This document shows positions 43,622 through 52,394 of a stretch of DNA of 64,000 bases, in pieces. The DNA lies in NCBI RefSeq assembly GCF_023715415.1, contig NZ_JAMBOB010000010.1, forward strand, positions 86,492 to 150,491, written 5' to 3'. Source of the stretch: Neobacillus niacini (GTDB lineage: Bacteria; Bacillota; Bacilli; Bacillales; Cytobacillaceae). Each line of letters starts with the position of its first letter. Position 1 is the stretch's first letter. A program made the translations under genes and the position numbers. The notes beneath the pieces were generated by a model. It had not been told where the DNA came from, made no database searches, and was given only the letters and a program-made list of their open reading frames with translations.

Positions 43622-44617
43622 TTAATTACTCAAGTATTCCTTCCATTGTTCTTTTATCTTCTGTTTTCCGAATATCTGAATGGCTTTTGCCCTGGCATTT
43701 TTACTTATTTCTTTCGCAAGTTGTTCATTGTACAATAATTGATTTAATGAGTCTCGTAGCTCTAAAACACTATCAAATACAAACCCTTCTTTTCCATTTT
43801 CAATAATCTCATGAACTTCAAAGGTCCTTTGTTTAAGCAATGGATGATTTCCTTGAAATTCTGAAACAGAAACGATTGGAATACCTGTCATAAAGGCCTC
43901 GATAAAACCTAGAGTATAACTTGTAATTCTCGTACCTGTATAAAAATATGTCCGATTTTCCCGTAGTTCTTGTTTCACCTGTGCATATGTCAACATTCCG
44001 CCACTTTCCGGTGCATCCTCATTTCCTGGACCAAACAATTTGACTGGTAATCCCCTACAAGCTATATGGAATAAATTATAATTAGAACCAATCCAATTCT
44101 TTTTCATGCGTTGGCCTATGGTCATAATTTGATTTTTACTCCCTTCCCAGCCGCCATACTCGTCGGGATCTTTGTAAAATCTAATCATGGCATCTTCCCC
44201 AATATACTCAGGGATTTGACTTTCTCTAGGTGAATATCTAACTATTTCCATTCCTTGCTCCCGGTATGGACGAAGTTTCCTCTCAACCTCGGGGGAAGAT
44301 TGACCGATTGACCTCCATATCACCCGTTTATGTTTCATCTTCTCCCAGTTTTTTGTGATGATTGAGGGATCATGCATAACAATAATGACATCCTTATCTT
44401 CGATCATTTCAGGATGTAAATTATACTTTGAATAGCGATCTACTAAATCAACGAAATCTGGATCAATAGGCATTTCATGAAGCGGATGGCGGTAAGAACT
44501 TCCTAAATGCGGACGGGCATAGGCCCCATGTGAAAAACATTCGTGCCCTAATTCCGTAAATAACTTCAATTCATCGTATTCCAATACGTCATGAACTGAT
44601 AAATATAAAATTCTCAT
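43622..44617 (-). CDS. Glycosyltransferase (GT-B fold)
   Basis: 331 residues. The N-terminal segment is MRILYLSVHDVLEYDELKLF; IMTIGQRMKKNWIGSNYNLF and LGFIEAFMTGIPIVSVSEFQ match the C-terminal nucleotide-sugar domain of GT4-type enzymes. RNTYFYTGTR-like text reads RTYFYTGTRITSYTLGFIEA. The usual E-x7-E is only partly kept (one Glu in FIEAFMTG), so the donor site is atypical. GGAAGAG precedes the ATG. It lies upstream of the methyltransferase with 27 bases between. Confidence 0.7.
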   Translation of the reverse strand: MRILYLSVHDVLEYDELKLFTELGHECFSHGAYARPHLGSSYRHPLHEMPIDPDFVDLVDRYSKYNLHPEMIEDKDVIIVMHDPSIITKNWEKMKHKRVIWRSIGQSSPEVERKLRPYREQGMEIVRYSPRESQIPEYIGEDAMIRFYKDPDEYGGWEGSKNQIMTIGQRMKKNWIGSNYNLFHIACRGLPVKLFGPGNEDAPESGGMLTYAQVKQELRENRTYFYTGTRITSYTLGFIEAFMTGIPIVSVSEFQGNHPLLKQRTFEVHEIIENGKEGFVFDSVLELRDSLNQLLYNEQLAKEISKNARAKAIQIFGKQKIKEQWKEYLSN

Positions 44618-44739
44618 GATGTACTCTTCCTTCAGTATTTTTTAGTTAATCATTAGGATTAATATAAATGTATGAATGAAAAACGACTTTTGGTGAAATT
44701 TGAAATGAGACCCTTGTGAGGAAATAGGAAATGAATATA

Positions 44740-47094
44740 TTAGTGAGGATTATTATTGAATATTCTTTTTTGTATTTCGGAATCAAATTTTTCAGCTAGT
44801 CTTTCCCAGTCCAATTCCTGAACTGCATAATGAAAAGCATTTTTAGCTAAGGTTTCTTGTAGCTTTAAATCTTTTATTAATCCATTTAATTCAGAGCTAA
44901 ATTCATTTATGTTACAGATTATTGCATGTTTTCCATTTTTTATATTATATCCTCTTGCACCTACTGGAGTTGTTATGGTTGGCAATCGGTTCGCGAAATA
45001 ATCGGCCATTTTAACATTAGACCCGCTGCCATTTATCATAGGATTTAGAGCAATATCAGCGTTCTCCATTAAAGAAATTTTATTATGATGATCGATTTCG
45101 CCCATTAACTTTATATTTGGTCCAATTTTTTTATGAGCAAAAGCATGACATACAGAACCTACAATAATAAAATTTGCTTTTACAAATGGTGCAATCTTTT
45201 CAATAATAAAATGAACTGCTTCATTATTAGGGGGATGACCGCTACCTATAAAAAGAATATTCGGAATTTTTGTTTTATCTGTGAAATTATATTTTGAAGT
45301 TTCTCTAATTTGAACACCGTTGTTTATTGTAATGATGTCTTTTATCTCTTCTTCCTTAAAATATTTTCGCAAATATTGGTGATCACAATCTGATACACTA
45401 ATCATAAATTGACTTTTTTCACAAGCCAATTCCTCAACTTTCATTACTTGTTTAATCAAAAGATCAAACTTGGGATGGTTTTTCAATATTGTTTTCTTTA
45501 ATTCCATCTCAGCATTAAAGCTTTCATAGATGACTGGTTTTTCATTAGAATTTTCCAGTATTAGTGCCATATATGGATGAACTAAAATAACAACATCAGT
45601 AACATCATATAAATTTTGATGAATTAGTTTTAATAAATTATTAGATATGCACATATAAGAAGATATAATATCAGCAAGACTTACTGGATGCTGATGATGC
45701 AAAATAAATTCTTCTACTTTATGTTCATGACTTTTGGGAACGGAAACCTGGAAGAACCCCTCTGCAATCTGTACCTTATTAATTTGATTAGAATGATTAA
45801 AACAAAGTAAACAAATTCTGTATTTTTTTGCTAAAGCACTATATAGGTGATTTATTCGAATAGCCCCGCCGGAATTGGGATTACTAGCCTCAAAATCATT
45901 TAACAAATAGAGTGTTTGTACTTTATTAGATTCTAACTTTTTTATAGTGTCTTTTACCCTTAATGCAATGGATTCCCAAGAATATTGGCTATTAATATAT
46001 TTTTGTCCAGATTTAGCAATCGTTTTTAATCCTTTTTTATTTTTCAATCGATTCAGCATAATCATGGCGAAATTCTCTTTATTGGCACCGTAATAATGAA
46101 CTCCATCAATTAATTCTAATCCTCTTACTCCTATATCCGTTGATATAAGCGGCAGCCCTGCGGATAAATACTCTAATGTTTTTAAATTTGTCCCTGCTCC
46201 ATGAAACATTGGATTAATTGCAATATCCGCCATTGAAAAAAGCTCAAATTTCGTTTCTTCATCCACTAACCCTAACATTTTTACATTACTCTTTTTTATA
46301 TGTTGAAAGGATTCAGTACATTTACCAGCTACAATAAAATTGATATTTTCACATTGATCAGCTAAATGATGAACAATATAATCAACTGCTTCAATATTAG
46401 GGGGATGAGCGCTTCCAATGAAAAATGCCGTAGTAGATTCTTCACGGTTTCCTCGGGGAGCCCATTGATTTGGATGAATACCATTGGGCACTAGCAGGAT
46501 TTTATCTTCATTTATTTGATAACTGGATATAAAGCTTTTCTTTTCATCCAATGAGGTTACAAAGATTAAATCAGAATTTTTCACTAATGTTCTTTCCATA
46601 TTCTCAATATAATGAATAAATTGATTTGCATTTGTTCCTGTTAATGTTTGTTTTAATAACAAAGCTTCATGATTATAGCTATTGTAAATCCTTGGTTTAT
46701 GATCCATTCCAAAAAATAAATCGTACTCTAACATATAGGGAGAATCATGAATAATAATTTCAGCGTTTTTGTAAAGTTCATTATAGGCAGTATGATATTC
46801 ATTTGGAAATTTAGCAGATAATCCATTTACAATCCCAGATACTTCGGCACCAACATTTTCTTTATTTAATTTTAAATGTAATTGTGTATGAATGGCTTCT
46901 TTTGGCACCCTGAATTCTCTAAGGGTTTCTGAATGATTAACAACTTCGAATGGAGTATGTTGATGTGTTGGTGATAAGAGGGTAATATCAAAAAATTTAC
47001 TAAGTTCTTCATAAAAATAAAAGTATCTCTGCTCTCCTCCGCTTTTCGGAGGAGTGAATGCCGGAAAAAAATTTAACACTAGAATATTGCGCAT
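44740..47094 (-). CDS. Tandem double glycosyltransferase (two GT4-type domains)
   Basis: 784 residues built as two homologous halves (about 1-390 and 395-784). Each has the same sequence markers: FIGSAHPPNIEAVDYIVHHL versus FIGSGHPPNNEAVHFIIEKI, and MADIAINPMFHGAGTNLKTL versus NADIALNPMINGSGSNVKMA. The openings also match (FFPAFTPPKSGGEQRYFYFY versus NDFEASNPNSGGAIRINHLY). The gene is visibly more AT-rich than its neighbours. A fused pair could add two residues in one pass, or one half could be catalytic and the other binding. GAGGTG precedes the ATG. Confidence 0.78.
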   Translation of the reverse strand: MRNILVLNFFPAFTPPKSGGEQRYFYFYEELSKFFDITLLSPTHQHTPFEVVNHSETLREFRVPKEAIHTQLHLKLNKENVGAEVSGIVNGLSAKFPNEYHTAYNELYKNAEIIIHDSPYMLEYDLFFGMDHKPRIYNSYNHEALLLKQTLTGTNANQFIHYIENMERTLVKNSDLIFVTSLDEKKSFISSYQINEDKILLVPNGIHPNQWAPRGNREESTTAFFIGSAHPPNIEAVDYIVHHLADQCENINFIVAGKCTESFQHIKKSNVKMLGLVDEETKFELFSMADIAINPMFHGAGTNLKTLEYLSAGLPLISTDIGVRGLELIDGVHYYGANKENFAMIMLNRLKNKKGLKTIAKSGQKYINSQYSWESIALRVKDTIKKLESNKVQTLYLLNDFEASNPNSGGAIRINHLYSALAKKYRICLLCFNHSNQINKVQIAEGFFQVSVPKSHEHKVEEFILHHQHPVSLADIISSYMCISNNLLKLIHQNLYDVTDVVILVHPYMALILENSNEKPVIYESFNAEMELKKTILKNHPKFDLLIKQVMKVEELACEKSQFMISVSDCDHQYLRKYFKEEEIKDIITINNGVQIRETSKYNFTDKTKIPNILFIGSGHPPNNEAVHFIIEKIAPFVKANFIIVGSVCHAFAHKKIGPNIKLMGEIDHHNKISLMENADIALNPMINGSGSNVKMADYFANRLPTITTPVGARGYNIKNGKHAIICNINEFSSELNGLIKDLKLQETLAKNAFHYAVQELDWERLAEKFDSEIQKRIFNNNPH

Positions 47095-47239
47095 TTTTTC
47101 ACCTCATCAAATGCTGCCTTTAGATACAGCATATTATATTCAAGCCTAATAGAAACGATAGTACTATTTCCTATAGTTCTTAAAGCTAAGGAAATATTAG
47201 ATTGAGAATACTATTTAACTTACAAAATGCTGCATTAAA

Positions 47240-47273
47240 AAATCCTGGTATCTTCGAAAAATGTCCAGGATTT
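47240..47273 (-). terminator. Terminator of manC
   Basis: AAATCCTGG / CCAGGATTT stem read on the minus strand and followed by TTTTTTAAT, 35 bases past the manC stop. Confidence 0.75.
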
Positions 47274-47307
47274 CTAATAAGTTTAATAACATAAATATAC
47301 AGTGGGA

Positions 47308-48690
47308 TTACTCACATCCAATTGATTTCTTCATCTCCTCCCAGGACATAAACAACCTAACAATATCTTCTTCCTCAAGCTCACTCCCCATTTGAACCTC
47401 GATAAATTCAATATCCTCAATGGCTTTGATCCCATGTTTTGCACCGACCGGAATGTTTAATACATCACCTGATTTTACATAGAATTTTTCATCATCCAAC
47501 ACAAATTCACCTTCACCTTTAACGATCACCCATACTTCACTTCGTTTGAGATGGTATTGATAGCTGATGTTTTGCCCTGCAAATACACATAAACGTTTTG
47601 TAAGTACGTTCATACCATCGGTTGATTCCTTATAATCTAAAACACGGTACCATCCCCAGCGGCGTTCTTCATACATTGGTCGTTTCTTATCATCTTTTAC
47701 TAACTCTTTAATTTGATGGCTTTTCGATTTGTCTGAGACTAAAATACCATCCGGGCTCGTCGCTACAATCATATTTGAGGCACCAATTACCTTGACAGGC
47801 ATGTCTAATTCGTTAATTAAATGGGTATTTGTGCAAGTATCACTCAATGTCCCTCGGCCGATGACTGATGTTTGTATTTCCTCCGTTAATGTGTTCCAAG
47901 TACCTAAGTCCTTCCAATATCCGTTATACGGAATAACCGCAATCTTTTCCGCCTTTTCAACGATTTCGTAATCAAAGCTTATTTTAGGCAGTCTTTCGTA
48001 AAGCTGAGTCATCTCATCATACTTCGTAGGAAGTCCTCTTTCCTTCAATAGCTTAATGATATACCCCAGCCTAAATGCAAAAACACCACAGTTCCATAAT
48101 GCTTTTTCTTCAATTAATAGTTCTGCCTGCTCTTCTGTCGGTTTTTCCTTGAACCCCCTAACTGACTGATAGGTTGTTTCTAAATCATGCTCTTTTTCAT
48201 TATTGTTGAGCATGATATAGCCATATTTCGTTGCTGGATAGGTAGGGGTTACACCTATTAAGGCAATATCCATTCCTGAGTGTTTGATAACATCCTCTAA
48301 ATACGCAACTCTATCAAAAAATTGATCTTCCACAAACGGATCGACCGGCATGACTGTCATAACTTCATTTAAACTAACTCCGATAACAGAATATAAATAA
48401 GTCGCCGCTAATATAATCGCAGGAAAGGTATCCCTTTGCTCTGGTTCAATGATCAGCGGTACTTGGTTTCCTATTTGACTGCGAATAATATCCATTTGTG
48501 TTTTATTCGTTGATATATATGCTATATCTAGTAATTGCGTTTTTTCCAATTGCCTCCGTATCCTCTGAACCATTGACTCTAACTTCTTTTCAGGACTCGT
48601 TAGAACCTTTAGAAATTGCTTTGATCTAGAGTTATTGGAAAGTGGCCACAGACGCTTCCCTGATCCACCAGATAACAATATAAGTTTCAT
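47308..48690 (-). CDS. manC: Mannose-1-phosphate guanylyltransferase / mannose-6-phosphate isomerase
   Basis: 460 residues from the ATG at 48690. The nucleotidyltransferase domain has LLSGGSGKRLWPLSNNSRSK at the start, VMPVDPFVEDQFF and KEKPTEEQAELLIEE; GVFAFRLG and YWKDLGTWNTLTEEI follow. The C-terminal cupin (about 345-460) carries YHLKRSEVWVIVKGEGEFVL and IPVGAKHGIKAIEDIEFIEV, the type II mannose-6-phosphate isomerase domain. It makes GDP-mannose, the substrate for Gmd. The reading frame stays open 77 codons upstream, but that stretch does not resemble the family, and GGGGTG sits before the ATG. Divergent from paralogue 6. No phosphomannomutase gene lies in the window. Confidence 0.9.
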   Translation of the reverse strand: MKLILLSGGSGKRLWPLSNNSRSKQFLKVLTSPEKKLESMVQRIRRQLEKTQLLDIAYISTNKTQMDIIRSQIGNQVPLIIEPEQRDTFPAIILAATYLYSVIGVSLNEVMTVMPVDPFVEDQFFDRVAYLEDVIKHSGMDIALIGVTPTYPATKYGYIMLNNNEKEHDLETTYQSVRGFKEKPTEEQAELLIEEKALWNCGVFAFRLGYIIKLLKERGLPTKYDEMTQLYERLPKISFDYEIVEKAEKIAVIPYNGYWKDLGTWNTLTEEIQTSVIGRGTLSDTCTNTHLINELDMPVKVIGASNMIVATSPDGILVSDKSKSHQIKELVKDDKKRPMYEERRWGWYRVLDYKESTDGMNVLTKRLCVFAGQNISYQYHLKRSEVWVIVKGEGEFVLDDEKFYVKSGDVLNIPVGAKHGIKAIEDIEFIEVQMGSELEEEDIVRLFMSWEEMKKSIGCE

Positions 48691-48970
48691 TAATACACCC
48701 CAAAACCATAATTTCTTAGAAGATTTAATATCATATGTGGATAGATATTTATTTGTATGGGGCATCTGACGAATTATAGATGTATAAAAAGAATTGGTTA
48801 TGAGGGAATTGCTCATCGATATATTTGATTCATTGAGGAGTGTTACAGAAAGCATCATTAATTGAATGGGAAGTCCACAAAAATGGGCAATCATTTTAAG
48901 AATTATAAGTGTCTTTGCCAAGCCCGAACAAATAGACTAGTACTATGACCTACGAAAAAGAGGTGAACCG

Positions 48971-49294
48971 ATGTCACAGGCCAATATACCTCCTATTACT
49001 CCATTAATTTCAATTTCGACAGACCAGACAATCCCATTACTTTTCGCTTCAATTGCACATGAAGAAATAGCTCTTGCTCACATTATCAACGCCGAAGCCG
49101 AGAAGCTTCAATTAGTATTAGGAACATTAGAAAACGGGACTACACTAACTTCTGAAACAGTTACACTTTCCAACCTGCTTGATATCAATGCAAGTGTTAT
49201 AAAAACTCTTCAGAACATTATCATGAAGGAAATGTTGCTGCAATTCAAATTTGAAAATGTACTTGAACTTATTTCAATTAGCCCTCGTCCTTAA
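48971..49294 (+). CDS. Helical-head protein paralogue 6, head only
   Basis: 107 residues: head domain alone, ending FENVLELISISPRP. It is the more divergent head-only copy (AHEEIALAHIINAEAEKLQL, IIMKEMLLQFKFENVLEL). AGAGGTG precedes the ATG. It is divergent from manC and begins the third run of family genes. Its ending PRP mirrors the PLP of paralogue 4, suggesting the two head-only proteins share one role. No signal peptide and no Cys. Confidence 0.75.
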   Translation: MSQANIPPITPLISISTDQTIPLLFASIAHEEIALAHIINAEAEKLQLVLGTLENGTTLTSETVTLSNLLDINASVIKTLQNIIMKEMLLQFKFENVLELISISPRP

Positions 49295-49383
49295 ACAATT
49301 TTCTTGTGGCTAATTAGAGATAATGACTAAGTATTACAGTTGGTATGAGAATTCTAAAGCACTTTAGTTCAACGTACCAAAAA

Positions 49384-49401
49384 CTGGTGATTTATCACCA
49401 G
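49384..49401. promoter_or_regulatory. Palindrome between paralogues 6 and 7
   Basis: CTGGTGAT-TT-ATCACCAG, 45 bases upstream of the next gene. It could be an operator or a short terminator for paralogue 6; no U-tract follows. Confidence 0.35.
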
Positions 49402-49445
49402 AACATTATAAAATTCAACATATGTTGGAGGAAAGGAAGAATTAC

Positions 49446-49826
49446 ATGAGTATGCCAACTTTGCCACCCCAACCCCATAGGCCATGTTTGTTTCACACAA
49501 AAATTGATTTATTAGAATCAATAGCATTAGAAGAAATTGCTCTAGCACATATCTTAAATGCAGAGGCTGAAAAAGTTCAGGCATTTGTCGGTGAGTGTTT
49601 TGATTTTCCCACTCATCCAACAAATAAAGAAATATTAGCAATTAATAAGTCAGTTAATCAGCTAATTGAAACAGTGCTAATGAAAGAATGGCTTTTGCTC
49701 CGTAAGTTAGAAAATGTATTGGAGATAGAGTGCGATTGTTGTAAGAAGGATCATAAGAAGGATGATAAGAAGGATCATCATATGGATACTATTTGCAGCC
49801 CTTTTAAACCATTAGGATCACTTTGA
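49446..49826 (+). CDS. Helical-head protein paralogue 7, charged tail
   Basis: 126 residues from the ATG at 49446 (AAGGA eight bases upstream; the ATG at 49422 lies before the ribosome site). The head is the most diverged clear member: LLESIALEEIALAHILNAEA, then EILAINKSVNQLIETVLMKE and LLLRKLENVLEIE. The tail is CDCCKKDHKKDDKKDHHMDT: Cys-rich, then Lys/Asp/His repeats, ending ICSPFKPLGSL. The Cys and His clusters might bind metal or cross-link. It probably forms an operon with the Ser-rich gene ten bases downstream. Confidence 0.72.
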   Translation: MSMPTLPPQPHRPCLFHTKIDLLESIALEEIALAHILNAEAEKVQAFVGECFDFPTHPTNKEILAINKSVNQLIETVLMKEWLLLRKLENVLEIECDCCKKDHKKDDKKDHHMDTICSPFKPLGSL

Positions 49827-49836
49827 GGGAAAAGAG

Positions 49837-50421
49837 ATGAAAAAAACATTAGATGAAGAATATGTGAATTGTTTTCATTCGATAGTTCTAGAAGAGAAAT
49901 CGATTAAAAAATGGATGAACACTTATTCATTACTCACTCAAGCAATTACGTCTTCTGAAAAATTGGATGATCAAAGCAAGGAAGAATTTTGTATATTTTG
50001 CTTAATACCTTTTTTAAAGTTAATTATACAGCTTCAGCAACTTTCTGATAAAAAAGTAAAATTATGCATAAGGTATACAGATTTAATGCTCAATGAGGAA
50101 ATAGACTATTCAAAAGACAACTCAATCGAAGATGCACTTCGTGGGATTGAAAAAATGACGCATAACATTTCTATAAATGAATGGCATCGTCATGAACTTC
50201 GAGAGGCACTTGAAACGCTCCTTCATCATACAAAAAACAGAAAAAATTTATGGGACAGAATCGTAAATGAACGCAGCGTATGGAGCAATAGTGTAGATGA
50301 AAGCAGTACAGATGAAAGCAGCGTTTTGGAAAGCAGTTTAGATGAAAGCAGCGTTTGGGTCAGTGGGAATCAGAGTAATAATAACACTAAACTTATCTGG
50401 ACCAATCCTCATATTTTATAA
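49837..50421 (+). CDS. Ser-rich repeat protein with a helical N-terminal part
   Basis: 194 residues. Residues 1-~145 are helical. The start, YVNCFHSIVLEEKSIKKWMN, holds SIVLEE, a possible trace of the family motif SIALEE. Residues about 146-190 contain tandem DESS/ESS units (VDESSTDESSVLESSLDESS), then a Ser/Asn-rich end with repeated SVW. There is no signal peptide. GAGGGAAAAGAG lies before the ATG and ten bases after the previous stop, so the two genes are coupled. The Ser-rich acidic tail is a candidate site for glycosylation or phosphorylation. The family is not one I can name. Confidence 0.65.
   Translation: MKKTLDEEYVNCFHSIVLEEKSIKKWMNTYSLLTQAITSSEKLDDQSKEEFCIFCLIPFLKLIIQLQQLSDKKVKLCIRYTDLMLNEEIDYSKDNSIEDALRGIEKMTHNISINEWHRHELREALETLLHHTKNRKNLWDRIVNERSVWSNSVDESSTDESSVLESSLDESSVWVSGNQSNNNTKLIWTNPHIL
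50296..50358 (+). repeat. In-frame DNA repeats encoding DESS units
   Basis: Three GATGAAAGCAG units and one diverged unit (TTGGAAAGCAG) in frame. Copy-number change would lengthen or shorten the Ser-rich tail without breaking the frame. Confidence 0.65.
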
Positions 50422-50619
50422 AAATGCATTCGTTTTAAGTCTTTCTAAGAAAAAAAGAGTATATTAGTACTTCAAAAGAATGGGATAAGGATAAATACCT
50501 TGTTCCTCTACATATTTTCAATCTCTTCCATAGATTATTTTTTTGAACGAACCTTACTATTTTTATAGTAGTTAATGTTCCCAAGAATGTAAAAAGCTTG
50601 TCCAAAAGATAGTCTTTTT

Positions 50620-50687
50620 GAGCCATTTTTGGGATTTGGACCAAATATCATTAAGAAAAATCCGTAACTATTTGTTTACCATGGTAT
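50620..50687. repeat. 68-bp direct repeat, copy B
   Basis: Partner of 31011-31078, same orientation, 63/68 identical. It lies about 200 bases beyond the last family gene and 150 bases before the cidA remnant. The inverted repeats that flank copy A are not seen here. Confidence 0.85.
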
Positions 50688-50841
50688 ATATTTGTGAAAT
50701 TGTGAACATTATTTAAAGTTCAAACAGTACCAATTATATACATTGAGCAGGCTGGTTGTTAGGAGTAGAATATATAAGTATTGTTAAATTTAAGTGAAAA
50801 ATAAAATTAACAGGATTACTTTTTATTTTAGAGGTAACATT

Positions 50842-51016
50842 GTGAAAGTCATAAAAATAATTGTTCAGGTGTGTTTGATTTACTTAATTTCTTTATTAGG
50901 AGATTTCATTCAGAAACAATTTCATTTACCTATCCCCGGATAGTATTTTAGGATTTCTGATTTTATTTATTTTATTATCATGCCATATACTTCCTGAAAA
51001 ATGGATTCAAGAATGA
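50842..51016 (+). pseudogene. CidA/LrgA holin-like gene remnant
   Basis: A frame opening at GTG (50842) encodes VKVIKIIVQVCLIYLISLLG, then DFIQKQFHLPIPG, the conserved start of CidA/LrgA. A one-base shift at about 50941 then restores SILGFLILFILLSCHILPEK and WIQE before a stop. The remaining membrane helices of CidA (about 120 residues in full) are absent. The frame shift and 3' truncation make it non-functional. No cidB/lrgB follows. Confidence 0.75.
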
Positions 51017-51061
51017 TTTTTCTTTTCCAGCTATTGAAAAAGAAGATTTCACCTTTACTAG

Positions 51062-51283
51062 GCATTTGAAAAAAAAGACGAACATCTACTTTTTACATCA
51101 AGATTAACGATCAATGGGGAGACAACAGAAAACACTATTCCTTTATATCCAGTTACATCTCATCAATTAATTTCAATACTTAAAAAAGTCGGGTTTCAAG
51201 TGGTGGATGTGTACGGAAACTTTAAAGGTGAAAATCACTCTACTGAATCACCAGCATTGGTAACTGGTGCAAGGAAATTATGA
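51062..51283 (+). pseudogene. C-terminal remnant of a SAM-dependent methyltransferase
   Basis: About 73 in-frame codons encode DEHLLFTSRLTINGETTENT, IPLYPVTSHQLISILKKVGF and QVVDVYGNFKGENHSTESPA, then a normal stop. The pattern (LYP-T-x-L, GF-x-x-x-x-VYG-F, ESPAL) is the end of the Methyltransf_25/11 group. An in-frame stop at 51059-51061 blocks upstream reading and the SAM-binding half is missing. It abuts the cidA remnant and is followed by a good terminator, which presumably once served the intact gene. Confidence 0.7.
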
Positions 51284-51324
51284 TTTAAGGAAGGTCAAGC
51301 CTTTCTATCTATTTTAGGCAAAGT

Positions 51325-51351
51325 AAAAAGGCAACCTGGTTGCCTTTTTTT
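51325..51351 (+). terminator. Terminator after the methyltransferase remnant
   Basis: AAAAAGGCAACC / GGTTGCCTTTTTTT hairpin on the plus strand, 42 bases past the remnant's stop. Confidence 0.8.
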
Positions 51352-51599
51352 AAAATGAGTTGCACTATTTATTCACTCCACATATCCAGAGTGCATGTGC
51401 AACACATGGGATACTGATGGGTTACAATCTTCAAGATAATAAATATCTAACTTTAGCAGGTGTTTTTTTGAGGGAGAAAGAAATTCATAAGGTTATCTGG
51501 AGATGATATAGAAATTGTTTACAGATGAGAGTACTTTCGACGATAGAAAATATGGATACGCAGAGAATTTTGAAGAAACTAGCAAATAGTATGAAAACA
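51352..51599. other. Short gap, no supported gene
   Basis: A 31-codon frame opens at ATG 51551 and ends in CYS-CYS near 51645 on the plus strand, but it overlaps the real minus-strand gene and lacks a ribosome site. I see nothing else. Confidence 0.3.
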
Positions 51600-51920
51600 T
51601 TAGCCAAAATACACTCTTACACTCCCTTCTATTTTAACTGTTGCTAAACAATTTTGAATAAAATTCCAGATTTGTTTTAAATCCCAATTTTTCTCAGATA
51701 AGGAATTTCCATCGCCATAAATTTGATTGTAGGTATGTAAAGCTTTTTCAATTTGTTTAATTGAAAAGGTGGTACTGTTGCCAGATCCACTGACCCCTGC
51801 ATAGAATTCATTTGCATCTAGTAAACTGTACAGGATGATAGAATTATAATTTCCCATGCTACAACGAGCATAAGCAATTTCTTCTCCTGCTTTATTTAAT
51901 CCTGATATATCGTGACCCAT
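51600..51920 (-). CDS. Uncharacterised 106-residue protein
   Basis: 106 residues starting MGHDISGLNKAGEEIAYARC and containing YSLLDANEFYAGVSGSGNST and EKNWDLKQIWNFIQNCLATV. The GHDI-GxN-GEEIAY opening and the DANEFYAGVSG block suggest a conserved soluble domain that I believe recurs in many bacteria, but I cannot name its function. No signal peptide. AAGGAGGG lies just before the ATG. Monocistronic, between pseudogenes and the next uncharacterised gene. Confidence 0.65.
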   Translation of the reverse strand: MGHDISGLNKAGEEIAYARCSMGNYNSIILYSLLDANEFYAGVSGSGNSTTFSIKQIEKALHTYNQIYGDGNSLSEKNWDLKQIWNFIQNCLATVKIEGSVRVYFG

Positions 51921-52284
51921 GTATTACCCTCCTTCAAAATTTACTAACAAGAATTATTTAGTTTTAGGAAACTTATAAACAAATATATGTTTACATGGTT
52001 ACCACTCCTTTCGGGTCTATTTTTATTAAGGATTTTTCTCGAAATTTTAATTAAGAAATGAGTAAGCAGAAAAATATGAAGATTAAATAAGGAGATTGTT
52101 TATCAGGGTGTTTTTGATGGGGAGAATGATGGAGCTGCCATTTGTGTCCTACAGATTACATACTATCACATTAGACTCTATATAAATTTAGACTTTTCAG
52201 AAGTTATTCAACAATTATGTGAACGTAATATAAATCAGTATTTCACCTTTATCTAGTATTTTGAACTGTAAACCGCACAGAATA
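51921..52284. other. Intergenic gap, little content
   Basis: On the minus strand a ribosome site (AAAGGAG) eight bases before ATGTAA at about 51993 forms a start-stop minimal frame upstream of the 106-residue gene. On the plus strand a 25-29 codon frame near 52108 follows AAGGAG. Neither is convincing; no other gene is seen. Confidence 0.25.
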
Positions 52285-52316
52285 AAACGCAGGGATTCAG
52301 TATCCTCTGCGTTTTT
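52285..52316 (-). terminator. Terminator of the 285-residue gene
   Basis: AAACGCAG / CTGCGTTT stem with inner GAT/ATC pairing, about 80 bases past the minus-strand stop at 52395; T-rich on both sides. Confidence 0.6.
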
Positions 52317-52394
52317 CTGTGTTGCTGCCAAAATTTAGATATGTGGGAAAAATACATCTGTCCCCTGTCATTCTTATTATCTTTGGGTTAACGT

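Noticed and set aside
48691..48921. 77-codon N-terminal extension of manC
   Set aside because: The extension does not resemble ManC; GGGGTG and the canonical MKLILLSGGSGKR start are at 48690.
51985..52000. Start-stop (ATGTAA) with ribosome site upstream of the 106-residue gene
   Set aside because: Could be a regulatory minimal frame, but such strings arise by chance and nothing else supports it.
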